Counted from the stretch's first letter, positions 44,092 through 52,099 are shown. The stretch: 64,000 bases of DNA from an uncultured Bacteroidales bacterium (GCA_902799555.1 CADCBB010000014.1:44660-108659); one strand, 5' to 3'. Numbers and translations are program-made. The notes: generated by a model not told the origin, from the letters alone.

Positions 44092-44829
44092 ATGAAACGA
44101 TATGCATTAATAACCGGCGCAAGCCGAGGAATAGGAAGAGCAATCGCTATCGAGTTGGCAAAAGACGGATGTTCTATCCTGCTGAATTATAAATCCAATC
44201 ACGCTGCGGCAGAGGAGGCGAAACACCTCATCGAAGAAGCCGGAGGCGAGGCGGAACTTATGCCGTTTGATGTCAGCCAACCCGATGCCATCAATGCGGC
44301 CCTTGATAAATGGTTTGCTGCTCATCCGGACGATTATATTGATGTGTTAGTCAATAATGCCGGTATTGTGGATGATGAGATTATGCTGATGATGGAGCCG
44401 GAGCAGTGGCATCGTGTGATTGACGTGAACCTCAATAGCTTTTTCTACTGCACTCGCCGCGTGATAGAAGGCATGGTGATGAATCATCACGGACGAGTGG
44501 TTAATATTTCTTCTATAAGCGGCCAAGCCGGTTTTCCAGGGCAAATCAATTATGCAGCCTCGAAATCAGCAATCATCGGAGCAACAAAATCTTTAGCAAA
44601 AGAACTTGCGCCGAAACGTATTACAGTTAATGCTGTGGCTCCCGGAGTAATTTATTCGGATATGCAACGGGAAGGAATAGCGCGAGGAATTAAGGATCGA
44701 ACTGATGAAATCCCTATGCATCGTATGGGTAAACCAGAAGAAGTTGCATATTTGGTTTCTTTCCTTTGTAGCAACCGTGCGGATTATATCTCCGGACAAG
44801 TCATAGGCATAAATGGAGCCGTACTATAA
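44092..44829 (+). CDS. fabG-like: 3-oxoacyl-ACP reductase-like short-chain dehydrogenase
   Basis: 245 residues, complete SDR. Cofactor motif TGASRGIGRA (8-17), NNAG near 90, catalytic Ser-Tyr-Lys (SSISGQAGFPGQINYAASK), and a FabG-like C-terminus (SGQVIGINGAVL). It would reduce beta-ketoacyl groups on the carrier protein two genes downstream, using NADPH. It is grouped with ketosynthase, carrier protein and ligase within 2-16 nt, so it is a pathway enzyme and not necessarily the housekeeping FabG. Confidence 0.85.
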   Translation: MKRYALITGASRGIGRAIAIELAKDGCSILLNYKSNHAAAEEAKHLIEEAGGEAELMPFDVSQPDAINAALDKWFAAHPDDYIDVLVNNAGIVDDEIMLMMEPEQWHRVIDVNLNSFFYCTRRVIEGMVMNHHGRVVNISSISGQAGFPGQINYAASKSAIIGATKSLAKELAPKRITVNAVAPGVIYSDMQREGIARGIKDRTDEIPMHRMGKPEEVAYLVSFLCSNRADYISGQVIGINGAVL

Positions 44830-44845
44830 AAACTAAATACTTCCA

Positions 44846-46069
44846 ATGAAACGTGTAGTAATAACAGGAATGGGAATTTGGTCATGCATTGGGCAAGACT
44901 TGCAAACCGTCACGGAGAGCCTTAAACAAGGCAAATCGGGTATTATATACGATCCAAAGCGCCTCGAAGTGGGATTACATGGTTGTTTAGTAGGTAATGT
45001 GCCGCGCCCAGAACTAAAATCTTTGTTGGATAGACGATATCGTGTTAATATGTCTCAAGATGCCGAGTATGGATTTATGGCGGCTCGCCAGGCTTTTGAA
45101 CAGGCAGGAGTAAACAAAGATTATTTGGATGCTAACGAGGTGGGAATTATTTTTGGTAATGATGGCATTATAAGTGGAATGGCTGATAGTTATGAGGTGA
45201 TGCTTCAATATAGAGATTCACTTATGGTAGGACCTTCTGCATTATTCCGAGGAGAAACATCTTCGGTGACGATGAACTTGGCTACGATATTTCATTTAAG
45301 AGGAATAAATTGTTGCATAGGTGCAGCATGTGCTAGTTCAAGTCATGCTATCGGAATCGGAACTACATTTATTCGTGCCGGCTTACAGTCTATGATATTG
45401 GTGGGAGGAAGTGTGGAAATTGATATGCGAGGAGCCATTTCTATTGATGCGGTAGAAGCGCTTTCTTTACGCAATGATGATCCGGCACATGCAAGCAGAC
45501 CTTTTGATCGAGATCGCGATGGAATGGTTTCTTCCGGTGGAGCTGCGGCATTGGTATTAGAGGAATATGAGCATGCGAAAGCACGAGGGGCGACTATCCT
45601 TGCAGAAGTGTGCGGATATGGATTCTCGTCGAATGGTCATGACGAAATATCCATGCCTTCAGCAGATGCAGAATATATTGCCATGAAGCGCGCATTGGAT
45701 GATGCCGGCTTGCAACCTACCGACATAGATTATGTCAATGCCCATGCTACATCCACCATCGCTGGCGATATCGAAGAAGCTAAAGCCCTGACGAGATTGT
45801 TTGATGGCACGAAAAGTCCGATGATTTCGTCAACGAAATCGATGACCGGGCATGAGAACTGGATGGCAGGAGCAAGCGAAGCAGTCTATTCGATTCTGAT
45901 GATGCAGAACGGCTTTGTGGCACCAAATATTAATTTAGAGCGTAAGATCGACGAAGCTAAAGACCTCAATATCGTTACTGAGACCGTTTATGCTCCGATC
46001 AATACCGTCTTATCCAACTCCTCCGGCATGGGTGGAACGAATAGTGCATTAGTATTTAAAAAGATATAA
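44846..46069 (+). CDS. fabF-like: Beta-ketoacyl-ACP synthase (KAS II-like)
   Basis: 407 residues with thiolase fold. Catalytic triad in place: Cys162 (GAACASSSHA), His300 (NAHATST) and His336 (KSMTGHENW). The nucleophile context GAACASSS differs from the common DTACSSS. It would condense an acyl group with malonyl-ACP. Followed 2 nt later by the acyl carrier protein. A dehydratase and enoyl reductase are not in the cluster, so the product of this set could remain a beta-hydroxyacyl chain. Confidence 0.85.
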   Translation: MKRVVITGMGIWSCIGQDLQTVTESLKQGKSGIIYDPKRLEVGLHGCLVGNVPRPELKSLLDRRYRVNMSQDAEYGFMAARQAFEQAGVNKDYLDANEVGIIFGNDGIISGMADSYEVMLQYRDSLMVGPSALFRGETSSVTMNLATIFHLRGINCCIGAACASSSHAIGIGTTFIRAGLQSMILVGGSVEIDMRGAISIDAVEALSLRNDDPAHASRPFDRDRDGMVSSGGAAALVLEEYEHAKARGATILAEVCGYGFSSNGHDEISMPSADAEYIAMKRALDDAGLQPTDIDYVNAHATSTIAGDIEEAKALTRLFDGTKSPMISSTKSMTGHENWMAGASEAVYSILMMQNGFVAPNINLERKIDEAKDLNIVTETVYAPINTVLSNSSGMGGTNSALVFKKI

Positions 46070-46071
46070 TT

Positions 46072-46311
46072 ATGACAAAGCAAGAAATTCAAGAAAAGGT
46101 AAACACCTTTATGACAGACCGTTTGGAGTTCGAACCAAGCGTAATTAAACCCGAAGCAGAACTCAAACGTGATCTCGGAATGACATCCCTCGATGCCGTA
46201 GAGACCGCCATCTTCATCAAACGTACCTTTGGCTTCCAACCGGAACGCGGCGCTATTAAAACGCTGGTTACCATCCAAGACTTGTACGACTTTATCGAAA
46301 AGAATGGTTGA
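46072..46311 (+). CDS. acpP-like: Acyl carrier protein
   Basis: 79 residues with phosphopantetheine attachment at Ser39 (DLGMTSLDAVE). The usual D-S-L is T-S-L here, a change seen in specialised carrier proteins. Overlaps the ligase gene by 8 nt. Likely carries the intermediates for the neighbouring ketosynthase and ketoreductase. Confidence 0.85.
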   Translation: MTKQEIQEKVNTFMTDRLEFEPSVIKPEAELKRDLGMTSLDAVETAIFIKRTFGFQPERGAIKTLVTIQDLYDFIEKNG

Positions 46312-47908
46312 GCATTATTTAGATAGATTAGCAAGAACCATCAATGAGAACTGGGATAGTCCGGCATTAACAGATTTCTATCTCACCGAATATGGTACCG
46401 AGCAAGACACCTCGCGCGGCAATCATTATACCTATGGCGAGATGTATGGAGAGATATTGCGTTTAGGCGGATTGTTCAATGAACTAGGTTTGCAAAAAGG
46501 TGATCATATAGCCATTTGCGGTGCTAACTCTGCGCATTGGGCAATCGTTTATCTCGCTATTGCTGCCTATCAAGGCGTAGTGGTTACAGTCTTGCATTCT
46601 CAATTACCCGAAGATATTGCGCACCAAATTGATTTCTCCGATGCAAAAGCGCTCTTTACAGATATTGAGTTATGGGATGAACTAAAATCTCAATCCCTTC
46701 CGAAACTCGAGCATGTAATAAGTCTCGACAAATGGCAGATATTGCATGGAAGAGAAATCCGAATCATAAATCATAAATCAAAAATCATAAATCGAGATTG
46801 TCATTTCTCGCACGGAGAACCTGACGATCTCGCCATGATTTGCTTCACTTCCGGTTCTACAAGTGGCTCGAAAGGAGTCATGTTGTCATATCGAAGTTTA
46901 TCAGCAAATATCGCATATACACAAAAGAATATCCCAACTCATGTGGGAAGAAATGAGGTATGCTCATTGCCGCTTGCCCATATCTTTAGCTTGACGATAG
47001 AGTTTTTGTATCAAGTCGCCGGGGGAACGCATGTCTATTTTATACCACGCATGTCTTCTGCTGCATTATTCAAGGCTTATGCTGTGGCTAAGCCGTGTAT
47101 GATAATGACCGTTCCCTTTGTTCTCGAAAGAATGTTTGCTGCTAATGTTTTTCCTGCTCTTGAACGGCCAATCATTAAGTGTATATGGCATATGCCAATA
47201 GTATGCAAATCAATAGAAAAAAAACTTTACCAGCAATTGCAGCAAGCGTTTGGTGGGAATGTAAAATGGCTTATTACCGGTGGAGCAGCAGTGAATCCTA
47301 AGGTGGAACAAATATTCCGTCGCATAGAATTCCCGTTTGTTGTTGGATATGGAATGACAGAAGCAGGACCGCTCATTTGCTATGACGAATGGTTCGATGA
47401 AGTGCAAGGATGTTGTGGCAAAGTGGTAGATCTTTGTGAGTTAACAATCCAATCAGACGATCCTCTAGCCCAAGATGGCGAGATCCTATTTAGAGGCGAA
47501 CACCTTATGTCCGGTTATTATAAGGATAAGGAATCTACAAGACGTAGAATAGATGCAAATGGTTGGTTCCATACAGGAGATGTAGGTCATTTGGATTTCG
47601 CAGGACGCTTATTCATCACTGGCCGTCTTGAGCAAGATATGATAGTGTTGCCTAATGGCGAAAACATCCATCCGGAGGATATCGAGCGCAAGATCAACGC
47701 CCTGCCGGAAGTGAAAGAGTCTATTGTCCTGGCGAGAGATGGGAAATTAGTGGCGATCGTTGTGGCCGATACGGACATACGTAGACGCGTGCTTCGGACG
47801 ATTAACCCAGAGTTGCCCTTGTATTCTCAGCTCTATGATGTCGAGATAACGGACGTGCCGCTCCAGAAAACCGAAAAACAAACCCTCAAACGGTATTTGT
47901 ACAAGTAA
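46304..47908 (+). CDS. AMP-dependent acyl-activating ligase
   Basis: 534 residues from the ATG at 46304, overlapping the carrier protein gene. Adenylation motifs: FTSGSTSGSKGV (ATP loop), YGMTEAGP, GWFHTGDVG, and a C-terminal KTEKQTLKRYLYK with the catalytic Lys. It resembles long-chain fatty-acid/acyl-ACP ligases, so it probably loads a fatty or aromatic acid on the upstream carrier protein. An in-frame repeat islet (46756-46797) encodes EIRIINHKSKIINRD between the N-terminal region and the ATP loop. Confidence 0.85.
   Translation: MVEHYLDRLARTINENWDSPALTDFYLTEYGTEQDTSRGNHYTYGEMYGEILRLGGLFNELGLQKGDHIAICGANSAHWAIVYLAIAAYQGVVVTVLHSQLPEDIAHQIDFSDAKALFTDIELWDELKSQSLPKLEHVISLDKWQILHGREIRIINHKSKIINRDCHFSHGEPDDLAMICFTSGSTSGSKGVMLSYRSLSANIAYTQKNIPTHVGRNEVCSLPLAHIFSLTIEFLYQVAGGTHVYFIPRMSSAALFKAYAVAKPCMIMTVPFVLERMFAANVFPALERPIIKCIWHMPIVCKSIEKKLYQQLQQAFGGNVKWLITGGAAVNPKVEQIFRRIEFPFVVGYGMTEAGPLICYDEWFDEVQGCCGKVVDLCELTIQSDDPLAQDGEILFRGEHLMSGYYKDKESTRRRIDANGWFHTGDVGHLDFAGRLFITGRLEQDMIVLPNGENIHPEDIERKINALPEVKESIVLARDGKLVAIVVADTDIRRRVLRTINPELPLYSQLYDVEITDVPLQKTEKQTLKRYLYK
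46756..46797. repeat. Repeat islet inside the ligase gene
   Basis: ATCATAAATCATAAATCA-type units, 8-10-nt period, in frame; same class as the intergenic island at 9712-9800. Confidence 0.75.
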
Positions 47909-47951
47909 TCTGGCCCAAAATCGCCCAAAATCTCAAAAAATCGCGATAATG

Positions 47952-47983
47952 TTTGCAAATATTCGAGAAAAGTTGTAATTTTG
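47952..47983 (+). promoter_or_regulatory. Bacteroidetes-type promoter for the intact BRO gene
   Basis: TTTG at 47952 and TAATTTTG at 47976. The leader contains three GTGCA(C/T) sites (near 47995, 48014 and 48027), the middle one within the palindrome AAGGTGCACCTT, a possible operator array. Confidence 0.65.
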
Positions 47984-48054
47984 CACCGTGAAAAGTGCAC
48001 GTAATGTAAAAAGGTGCACCTTGGAGAGTGCATCTTAAATAAAAAACGGATATT

Positions 48055-48933
48055 ATGGCAAACGAATCGGTAATCAAATTGTTTGAAGGTAAGCAAGTGC
48101 GTATCGTGTGGGATGAAGAGCAAGAGAAGTATTATTTTTCTGTGGCAGACATTATACAAGTGCTGACAGATAGTGTTAATCCGCGCGATTATATAAAGAA
48201 GATGTTACGTCGTGACCCAGAGTTGAAATCCAGGTGGGGGACAATTTGTCCCCCTACTGAAATGAGAGCTGCTGATGGCAAACGATATAAGACTCAAGCT
48301 GCTGATTTACAGGGCATATTCCGTATTATTCAGTCGATTCCGTCGAAGAAAGCAGAGCCGGTAAAGCAATGGTTGGCTGAGTTGGGGCAGATGCGAATTG
48401 ATCAGATGATCGATCCGGAACTGACGTTCCAGATGGCTGTGGAGGACTATCGACGCAAGGGGTATTCGGACAAATGGATCAACGAACGGATGCGTTCCAT
48501 CGAGATGCGCAAGGAGTTGACGGATGAATGGCAACGCAGCGGAATCACGGAACATAAGGATTTTGCGATACTGACGAACGTACTGACGCAAGCATGGAGC
48601 GGCATGACAACAGGACAATATAAGAAGTTCAAAGGCATAACGAAGGAGAACTTGCGCGATAACATGACGAACATCGAGTTGGCGCTGAACACGCTTGCGG
48701 AAGTGGCGACGACGGAGTATTCGCGGCAATCGAATCCGCAGACGATGGAGGAGAGCAAACGTGTGGCGCAGGAAGGTGGCAGCGTGGCTCGTGAGGCGCG
48801 TGAGACGATGGAGAAACGGCTGGGACGTTCGGTGGTGACGAAGGAACGTGCTTCGGATTATATCCTGTCGGAGCAGCCGAAGAAAGATGTGGAGGAACTG
48901 CCGTTTGAGGAAGTGACGGATAGTGAAGAATGA
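48055..48933 (+). CDS. BRO-N / phage antirepressor-like DNA-binding protein
   Basis: 292 residues. BRO-N domain (~1-110: VRIVWDEEQEKYYFSVADIIQVLTDS, SIPSKKAEPVKQWLAELG), then the conserved C-terminal region common in Bacteroidetes members (RKGYSDKWINERMRSIEMRKELTDEWQRSGI, TGQYKKFKGITKENLRDNMTNIELALNTLAEVATTE). Complete, unlike its shortened paralogue at 29882. The gene contains the near-perfect palindrome GGGGGACAATTTGTCCCCC (48236-48254), coding for TICPP in place of the paralogue's NCKQL. Phage-derived regulator; binding target unknown. Confidence 0.8.
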   Translation: MANESVIKLFEGKQVRIVWDEEQEKYYFSVADIIQVLTDSVNPRDYIKKMLRRDPELKSRWGTICPPTEMRAADGKRYKTQAADLQGIFRIIQSIPSKKAEPVKQWLAELGQMRIDQMIDPELTFQMAVEDYRRKGYSDKWINERMRSIEMRKELTDEWQRSGITEHKDFAILTNVLTQAWSGMTTGQYKKFKGITKENLRDNMTNIELALNTLAEVATTEYSRQSNPQTMEESKRVAQEGGSVAREARETMEKRLGRSVVTKERASDYILSEQPKKDVEELPFEEVTDSEE

Positions 48934-48943
48934 AGATTGAAGA

Positions 48944-49663
48944 ATGAAAATCTCTGATCAATATGTAGATGGCGAGCGCCCCTTGTACGCCTCCCGTGAT
49001 CTCCAGCTATCTCGCGTCACCATCGGTGAAGGCGAGTCGGGATTGAAGGAATCGCGGCGGATTGAGGCCGTCGATTGCGAGTTCGAGGGCATGTACGTCA
49101 TCTGGGAATGCGAGGACGTGGAGTGCCGAAATTGTCACTTCGCGGAGTCGGATAGGGCACCGTTGTGGTACGACAGAAATCTGCGTTTGTACGACTGCCT
49201 TATCGATGCCCCGAAGGCCTTTCGTGAGATAGACGGGTTGAGACTCGAACGTATAAAAATCACCAATGGCGCAGAGACTTTCTGGTACTGCCGAAACGGA
49301 CAAATTTCCGAATTCAAAATGGAGAACGGAATGTATGCTTTTATGCGTGCTAACCAGTTGCAGATCAGCAATATCCGATTGCAAGGCAAGTACATCTTCC
49401 AGTACGCAAAAAACATCGAGATTCACAACGCCATTCTCGATACCAAAGACGCCTTCTGGGAGGCCGAAAACGTTACTGTTTATGACTCTGAAATCAAAGG
49501 CGAATACCTCGGTTGGTACTCCAAAAATCTCCGTCTCGTTCGTTGTCGCATTTTCGGTACGCAGCCGCTCTGTTATTGCCAAAACCTAATTCTCGAAGAC
49601 TGCATCCTTGATGACTCCTGCGATCGAGCATTTGAGAAATCCGGTTATTCGCTAATCCCCTAA
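48944..49663 (+). CDS. DUF3737 beta-helix protein, C-terminally shortened
   Basis: 239 residues of short right-handed beta-helix-type repeats (VDCEFEGMYVIWECEDVECRNC, LYDCLIDAPKAFREIDGLRL, GEYLGWYSKNLRLVRCRIFG), the pattern of DUF3737. Members I know of end with a further ~40 residues (IDSIKNP...); here the frame stops after CDRAFEKSGYSLIP, in a CTAATCCCCTAATCG repeat-like sequence, so the 3' end seems replaced. It may be non-functional or simply shorter. Cytosolic (no signal peptide). Separated by 10 nt from the BRO gene, probably by chance. Confidence 0.7.
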   Translation: MKISDQYVDGERPLYASRDLQLSRVTIGEGESGLKESRRIEAVDCEFEGMYVIWECEDVECRNCHFAESDRAPLWYDRNLRLYDCLIDAPKAFREIDGLRLERIKITNGAETFWYCRNGQISEFKMENGMYAFMRANQLQISNIRLQGKYIFQYAKNIEIHNAILDTKDAFWEAENVTVYDSEIKGEYLGWYSKNLRLVRCRIFGTQPLCYCQNLILEDCILDDSCDRAFEKSGYSLIP

Positions 49664-49742
49664 TCGTTTTTGAATCATTTTGGGCCAATTTGGGCGGAAA
49701 AACTGAAAATTTGTAGAAAAATATCAAAATTGTAAAATAAAG

Positions 49743-49774
49743 TTTGCATATTCCAATTTTTTGTAGTATCTTTG
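49743..49774 (+). promoter_or_regulatory. Bacteroidetes-type promoter with no gene directly after it
   Basis: TTTG at 49743 and TATCTTTG at 49767. Downstream is a 200-nt region with a long hairpin and a second promoter but no frame, so it may drive a small RNA. Confidence 0.6.
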
Positions 49775-49840
49775 CCGCATATTTTGTGTAAATGCCGTTT
49801 GGGGCTTCCAAAACTTCGCAGGTTTTTATATATAGTAATT

Positions 49841-49895
49841 AGACCAAACGCGCCAATGATCTCGGGTAACCGGGCGTTATTGGTGTATTTGGTCT
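49841..49895 (+). ncRNA. Candidate small structured RNA (55-nt hairpin)
   Basis: AGACCAAA (49841-48) pairs with TTTGGTCT (49888-95); inner GCCAAT/ATTGG and CGG-gtaa-CCG extend it. Lies after an orphan promoter at 49743. There is no T-run, so it is not a standard terminator. It could be part of the leader of the antitoxin gene at 50025. Confidence 0.4.
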
Positions 49896-49962
49896 TTGAC
49901 AGATTGTGTACTTATAGAAATGATAGAAAATTAACATAAAAGTTGATTTTTTGCTCCAAAAA

Positions 49963-49994
49963 TTTGGTGGTTTCATAAAAAAGCAGTACCTTTG
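49963..49994 (+). promoter_or_regulatory. Bacteroidetes-type promoter for the RelB/YafQ pair
   Basis: TTTG at 49963 and TACCTTTG at 49987; strong AAAGGAGG before the ATG at 50025. Confidence 0.7.
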
Positions 49995-50024
49995 CAGCGT
50001 CAAAGGTAAAGAAAGGAGGTTGAT

Positions 50025-50231
50025 ATGCAAGCAGTAGCAGTAGATCAGTATGAGCGGTTGACAGTTCATGTGCCGCGTTTTGAGGCGAAGCGTTTCAGGG
50101 CCATTATGAAAGCTCTTGGTTTCGAGATTGAGAAGAAGAATGCGATTGATCGTGCTCTTGATGATATTGAAGCCGGCCGAGTAACGACATATGCTTCGGC
50201 AGATGAGATGTGTAAAGCTTTAGGCATTTAA
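50025..50231 (+). CDS. Antitoxin of a YafQ-type pair
   Basis: 68 residues (...RFEAKRFRAIMKALGFEIEKKNAIDRALDDIEAGRVTTYASADEMCKALGI). The C-terminal DDIEAGRVTTYASADEMCKALG is the toxin-wrapping segment seen in many Bacteroidetes RelB/DinJ-like partners of YafQ. Ends 3 nt before the toxin start. Because the toxin is frameshifted, this antitoxin may now be solitary. Confidence 0.75.
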   Translation: MQAVAVDQYERLTVHVPRFEAKRFRAIMKALGFEIEKKNAIDRALDDIEAGRVTTYASADEMCKALGI

Positions 50232-50234
50232 GTC

Positions 50235-50517
50235 ATGTATACTCTTCGTACCACGCAGGAGTTTGACAAAGATGTCAAACGCTGTAAGAAAAATGGCCGT
50301 AACATGCAACTCCTTAGGGATGTTGTAGAGTTATTGGAAGAGAATGGCTCAGTGCCGGAAATCATATAAACCCCACATGCTTCACGAAGAATATGCCGGG
50401 CTTTGGGAGTGTCATATCGAGGAAGATTGGTTATTGGTGTGGCGTCAGAATGATAAGAGACTCACATTGCTGTTAACCAATACCGGTACGCATAAGGAAC
50501 TCTTCCAAGGTAAATAA
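50235..50517 (+). pseudogene. YafQ/RelE-type toxin with a +1 frameshift
   Basis: The start encodes MYTLRTTQEFDKDVKRCKKN... and stops at 50367-50369 after SVPEII. If one A of the AAA at 50359-50361 is removed, the frame continues as SYKPHMLHEEYAGLWECHIE and DWLLVWRQNDKRLTLLLTNT to a stop at 50517, giving the full toxin with its catalytic His and family end (THKELF). So a single extra base disrupts the gene; either it is a real inactivation or a sequencing error. YafQ toxins cut mRNA on ribosomes. A terminator follows. Confidence 0.85.
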
Positions 50518-50540
50518 CCAATCTAAACTATCATTTCTAT

Positions 50541-50576
50541 AAGCAACAATTCCAAAAGGAGTTGTTGCTTTTGTTG
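50541..50576 (+). terminator. Intrinsic terminator after the YafQ operon
   Basis: AAGCAACAA pairs with TTGTTGCTT followed by TTGTTG. Confidence 0.7.
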
Positions 50577-50599
50577 TACACATAGGTCAAAAATTACCC

Positions 50600-50888
50600 A
50601 AAATGATCCCAAAAAGAAGGAGAGAATGACGCGATGTCACTATTGAAATGGGTAAAATGGATGAGACGGATGAAACTTTGATACTTTGGAATTTCTTTGT
50701 AAATGGCTGTAAGTAAGCACATTGAGGCGAAAGTACCAAAGTTCAATGGATGATGAGATAGATGAAGTTGTGGAGACGAAAGGAGAATAGCCAGGAAATA
50801 AGTAGTTAATATCAAGGTAATAACCAGGCCCAACTACGGGACTAAGCCGACCGAGAAAGAGCAAAGCAAAAATTAGATAAAAAGAGAA
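50600..50888. repeat. ~285-bp direct repeat, copy 1
   Basis: Starts AAAATGATCCCAAAAAGAAG and ends GATAAAAAGAGAA. Nearly identical to 51802-52094 for the first ~235 nt; the copies differ most near the 3' end. No terminal inverted repeats and no intact frame were found. The HEPN/MNT pair lies between the copies. Confidence 0.85.
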
Positions 50889-50985
50889 GATAGCCCGGCC
50901 TCAGGCTCAAAACGAGGCAAAAAGATCTTTGACATACTGATATTACCGTAAAAATGCAAAAAACTCAACTTTTTTGCTCGAAAAA

Positions 50986-51017
50986 TTTGCACATGTCATA
51001 ATTTTGTTGTACTTTTG
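50986..51017 (+). promoter_or_regulatory. Bacteroidetes-type promoter for the HEPN/MNT pair
   Basis: TTTG at 50986 and TACTTTTG at 51010; leader about 20 nt. Confidence 0.7.
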
Positions 51018-51040
51018 CGGCGCAAAAGTTGAAACAATAA

Positions 51041-51427
51041 ATGGATAAAGTAAAGTATTGGTTGGATTTGGCGGATTATGACTATGCCACGGCTGGTGAT
51101 CTTCTGAGATCGAAACGATGGATTTATGTGGCCTTTATGTGTCATCAATCTATTGAAAAAGCGATCAAAGCGTATCACACGCAGAAATTGCCGTTAGAAA
51201 CTCCTCCTTATATCCATAACCTAACTCGTTTGGCTCAAAAGTCGGGTTTATACGACTTGATGGATGAAGAGCAACGAATATTCTTGGATGGAATGACTCC
51301 AATGAATATAGAAGCACGTTATCCGGAGTATAAGTCTCTTTTAGCTTCAAGCTTAAACGAGAATGTATGTAAGGATATGTTGGAAAAGACCAATGTGTTG
51401 TTATCATGGATAAAGAGCAAGTTATAG
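51041..51427 (+). CDS. HEPN-domain protein (toxin partner)
   Basis: 128 residues. HEPN helices: WLDLADYDYATAGDLLRSKRWIYVAFMCHQSIEKAIKAYHT, then PYIHNLTRLAQKSGL, then a final helix ending LLSWIKSKL. Matches HEPN proteins encoded before a minimal nucleotidyltransferase. The usual RNase Rx4-6H motif is not clear here. In HepT-MntA systems the HEPN protein is an RNase toxin and the MNT protein inactivates it by AMPylation. Overlaps the next gene by 22 nt. Confidence 0.8.
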   Translation: MDKVKYWLDLADYDYATAGDLLRSKRWIYVAFMCHQSIEKAIKAYHTQKLPLETPPYIHNLTRLAQKSGLYDLMDEEQRIFLDGMTPMNIEARYPEYKSLLASSLNENVCKDMLEKTNVLLSWIKSKL

Positions 51428-51702
51428 ACATAGTACGTGCATTTAAAGAGGCGATAGCTCCCAAATATAAGAATGCAAAGGTTTATCTTTATGGTTCTTA
51501 TAGCAAGGGTACGGCTACAGTAGATAGCGATATAGATGTAGCCGTGATTGTTCCACATTTACAGGGGGACTGGTTTTCAATTGTTCCTCCGTTATGGACT
51601 CAAGCGCGTCAAGTAAGTTCGTTGATTGAGCCTGTTATCATGGAAGCAGGGGAGCATTCTCCACTTTATGACGACATAATGCGAACAGGTGTAGCGATTT
51701 AG
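51406..51702 (+). CDS. Minimal nucleotidyltransferase (MNT) antitoxin
   Basis: 98 residues. Pol-beta-type motif GSYSKGTATVDSDIDVAV with Gly30-Ser31 and metal-binding Asp42/Asp44. Typical partner of HEPN toxins, modifying them with AMP. Start overlaps the HEPN gene; a terminator follows. Confidence 0.85.
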   Translation: MDKEQVIDIVRAFKEAIAPKYKNAKVYLYGSYSKGTATVDSDIDVAVIVPHLQGDWFSIVPPLWTQARQVSSLIEPVIMEAGEHSPLYDDIMRTGVAI

Positions 51703-51724
51703 AAAGAATCATTAAGAATTTATA

Positions 51725-51762
51725 AGCGGTAATATCAGTAATCAAGGTATTACCGCTTTTTT
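51725..51762 (+). terminator. Intrinsic terminator after the HEPN/MNT pair
   Basis: AGCGGTAATA pairs with TATTACCGCT followed by a T-run. Confidence 0.85.
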
Positions 51763-51801
51763 GTGCGTGGCGGTGAATGGGGGATTCGTCCAAAATGACC
51801 A

Positions 51802-52094
51802 AAAATGATCCCAAAAAGAAGGAGAGAATGACGCGATGTCACTATTGAAAATGGGTAAAATGGATGAGACGGATGAAACTTTGATACTTTGGAATTTCTT
51901 TGTAAATGGCTGTAAGTAAGCACATTGAGGCGAAAGTACCAAAGTTCAATGGGTGAATGGGTGATGAGATAGATGAAGTTGTGGAGACTAAAGGAGAATA
52001 GCCAGGAAATAAGTAGTTAATATCCAGGTAATAACCAGGCCCAACCAGAACGAAAGTGAAGAAAGTGCAAAGCAAAAATTAGATAAAAAGAGAA
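51802..52094. repeat. ~285-bp direct repeat, copy 2
   Basis: Second copy of the repeat at 50600, with an extra A and a 9-nt tandem variation (TGAATGGG). Its 3' part (GCAAAGCAAAAATTAGATAA) is echoed a third time at 52770-52800 before the gene at 52811. Confidence 0.85.
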
Positions 52095-52099
52095 CAACA

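Noticed and set aside
50600-52094. Insertion sequence or MITE formed by the 285-bp repeats
   Set aside because: No terminal inverted repeats, target duplications or transposase remnants could be seen; left as an unclassified direct repeat.
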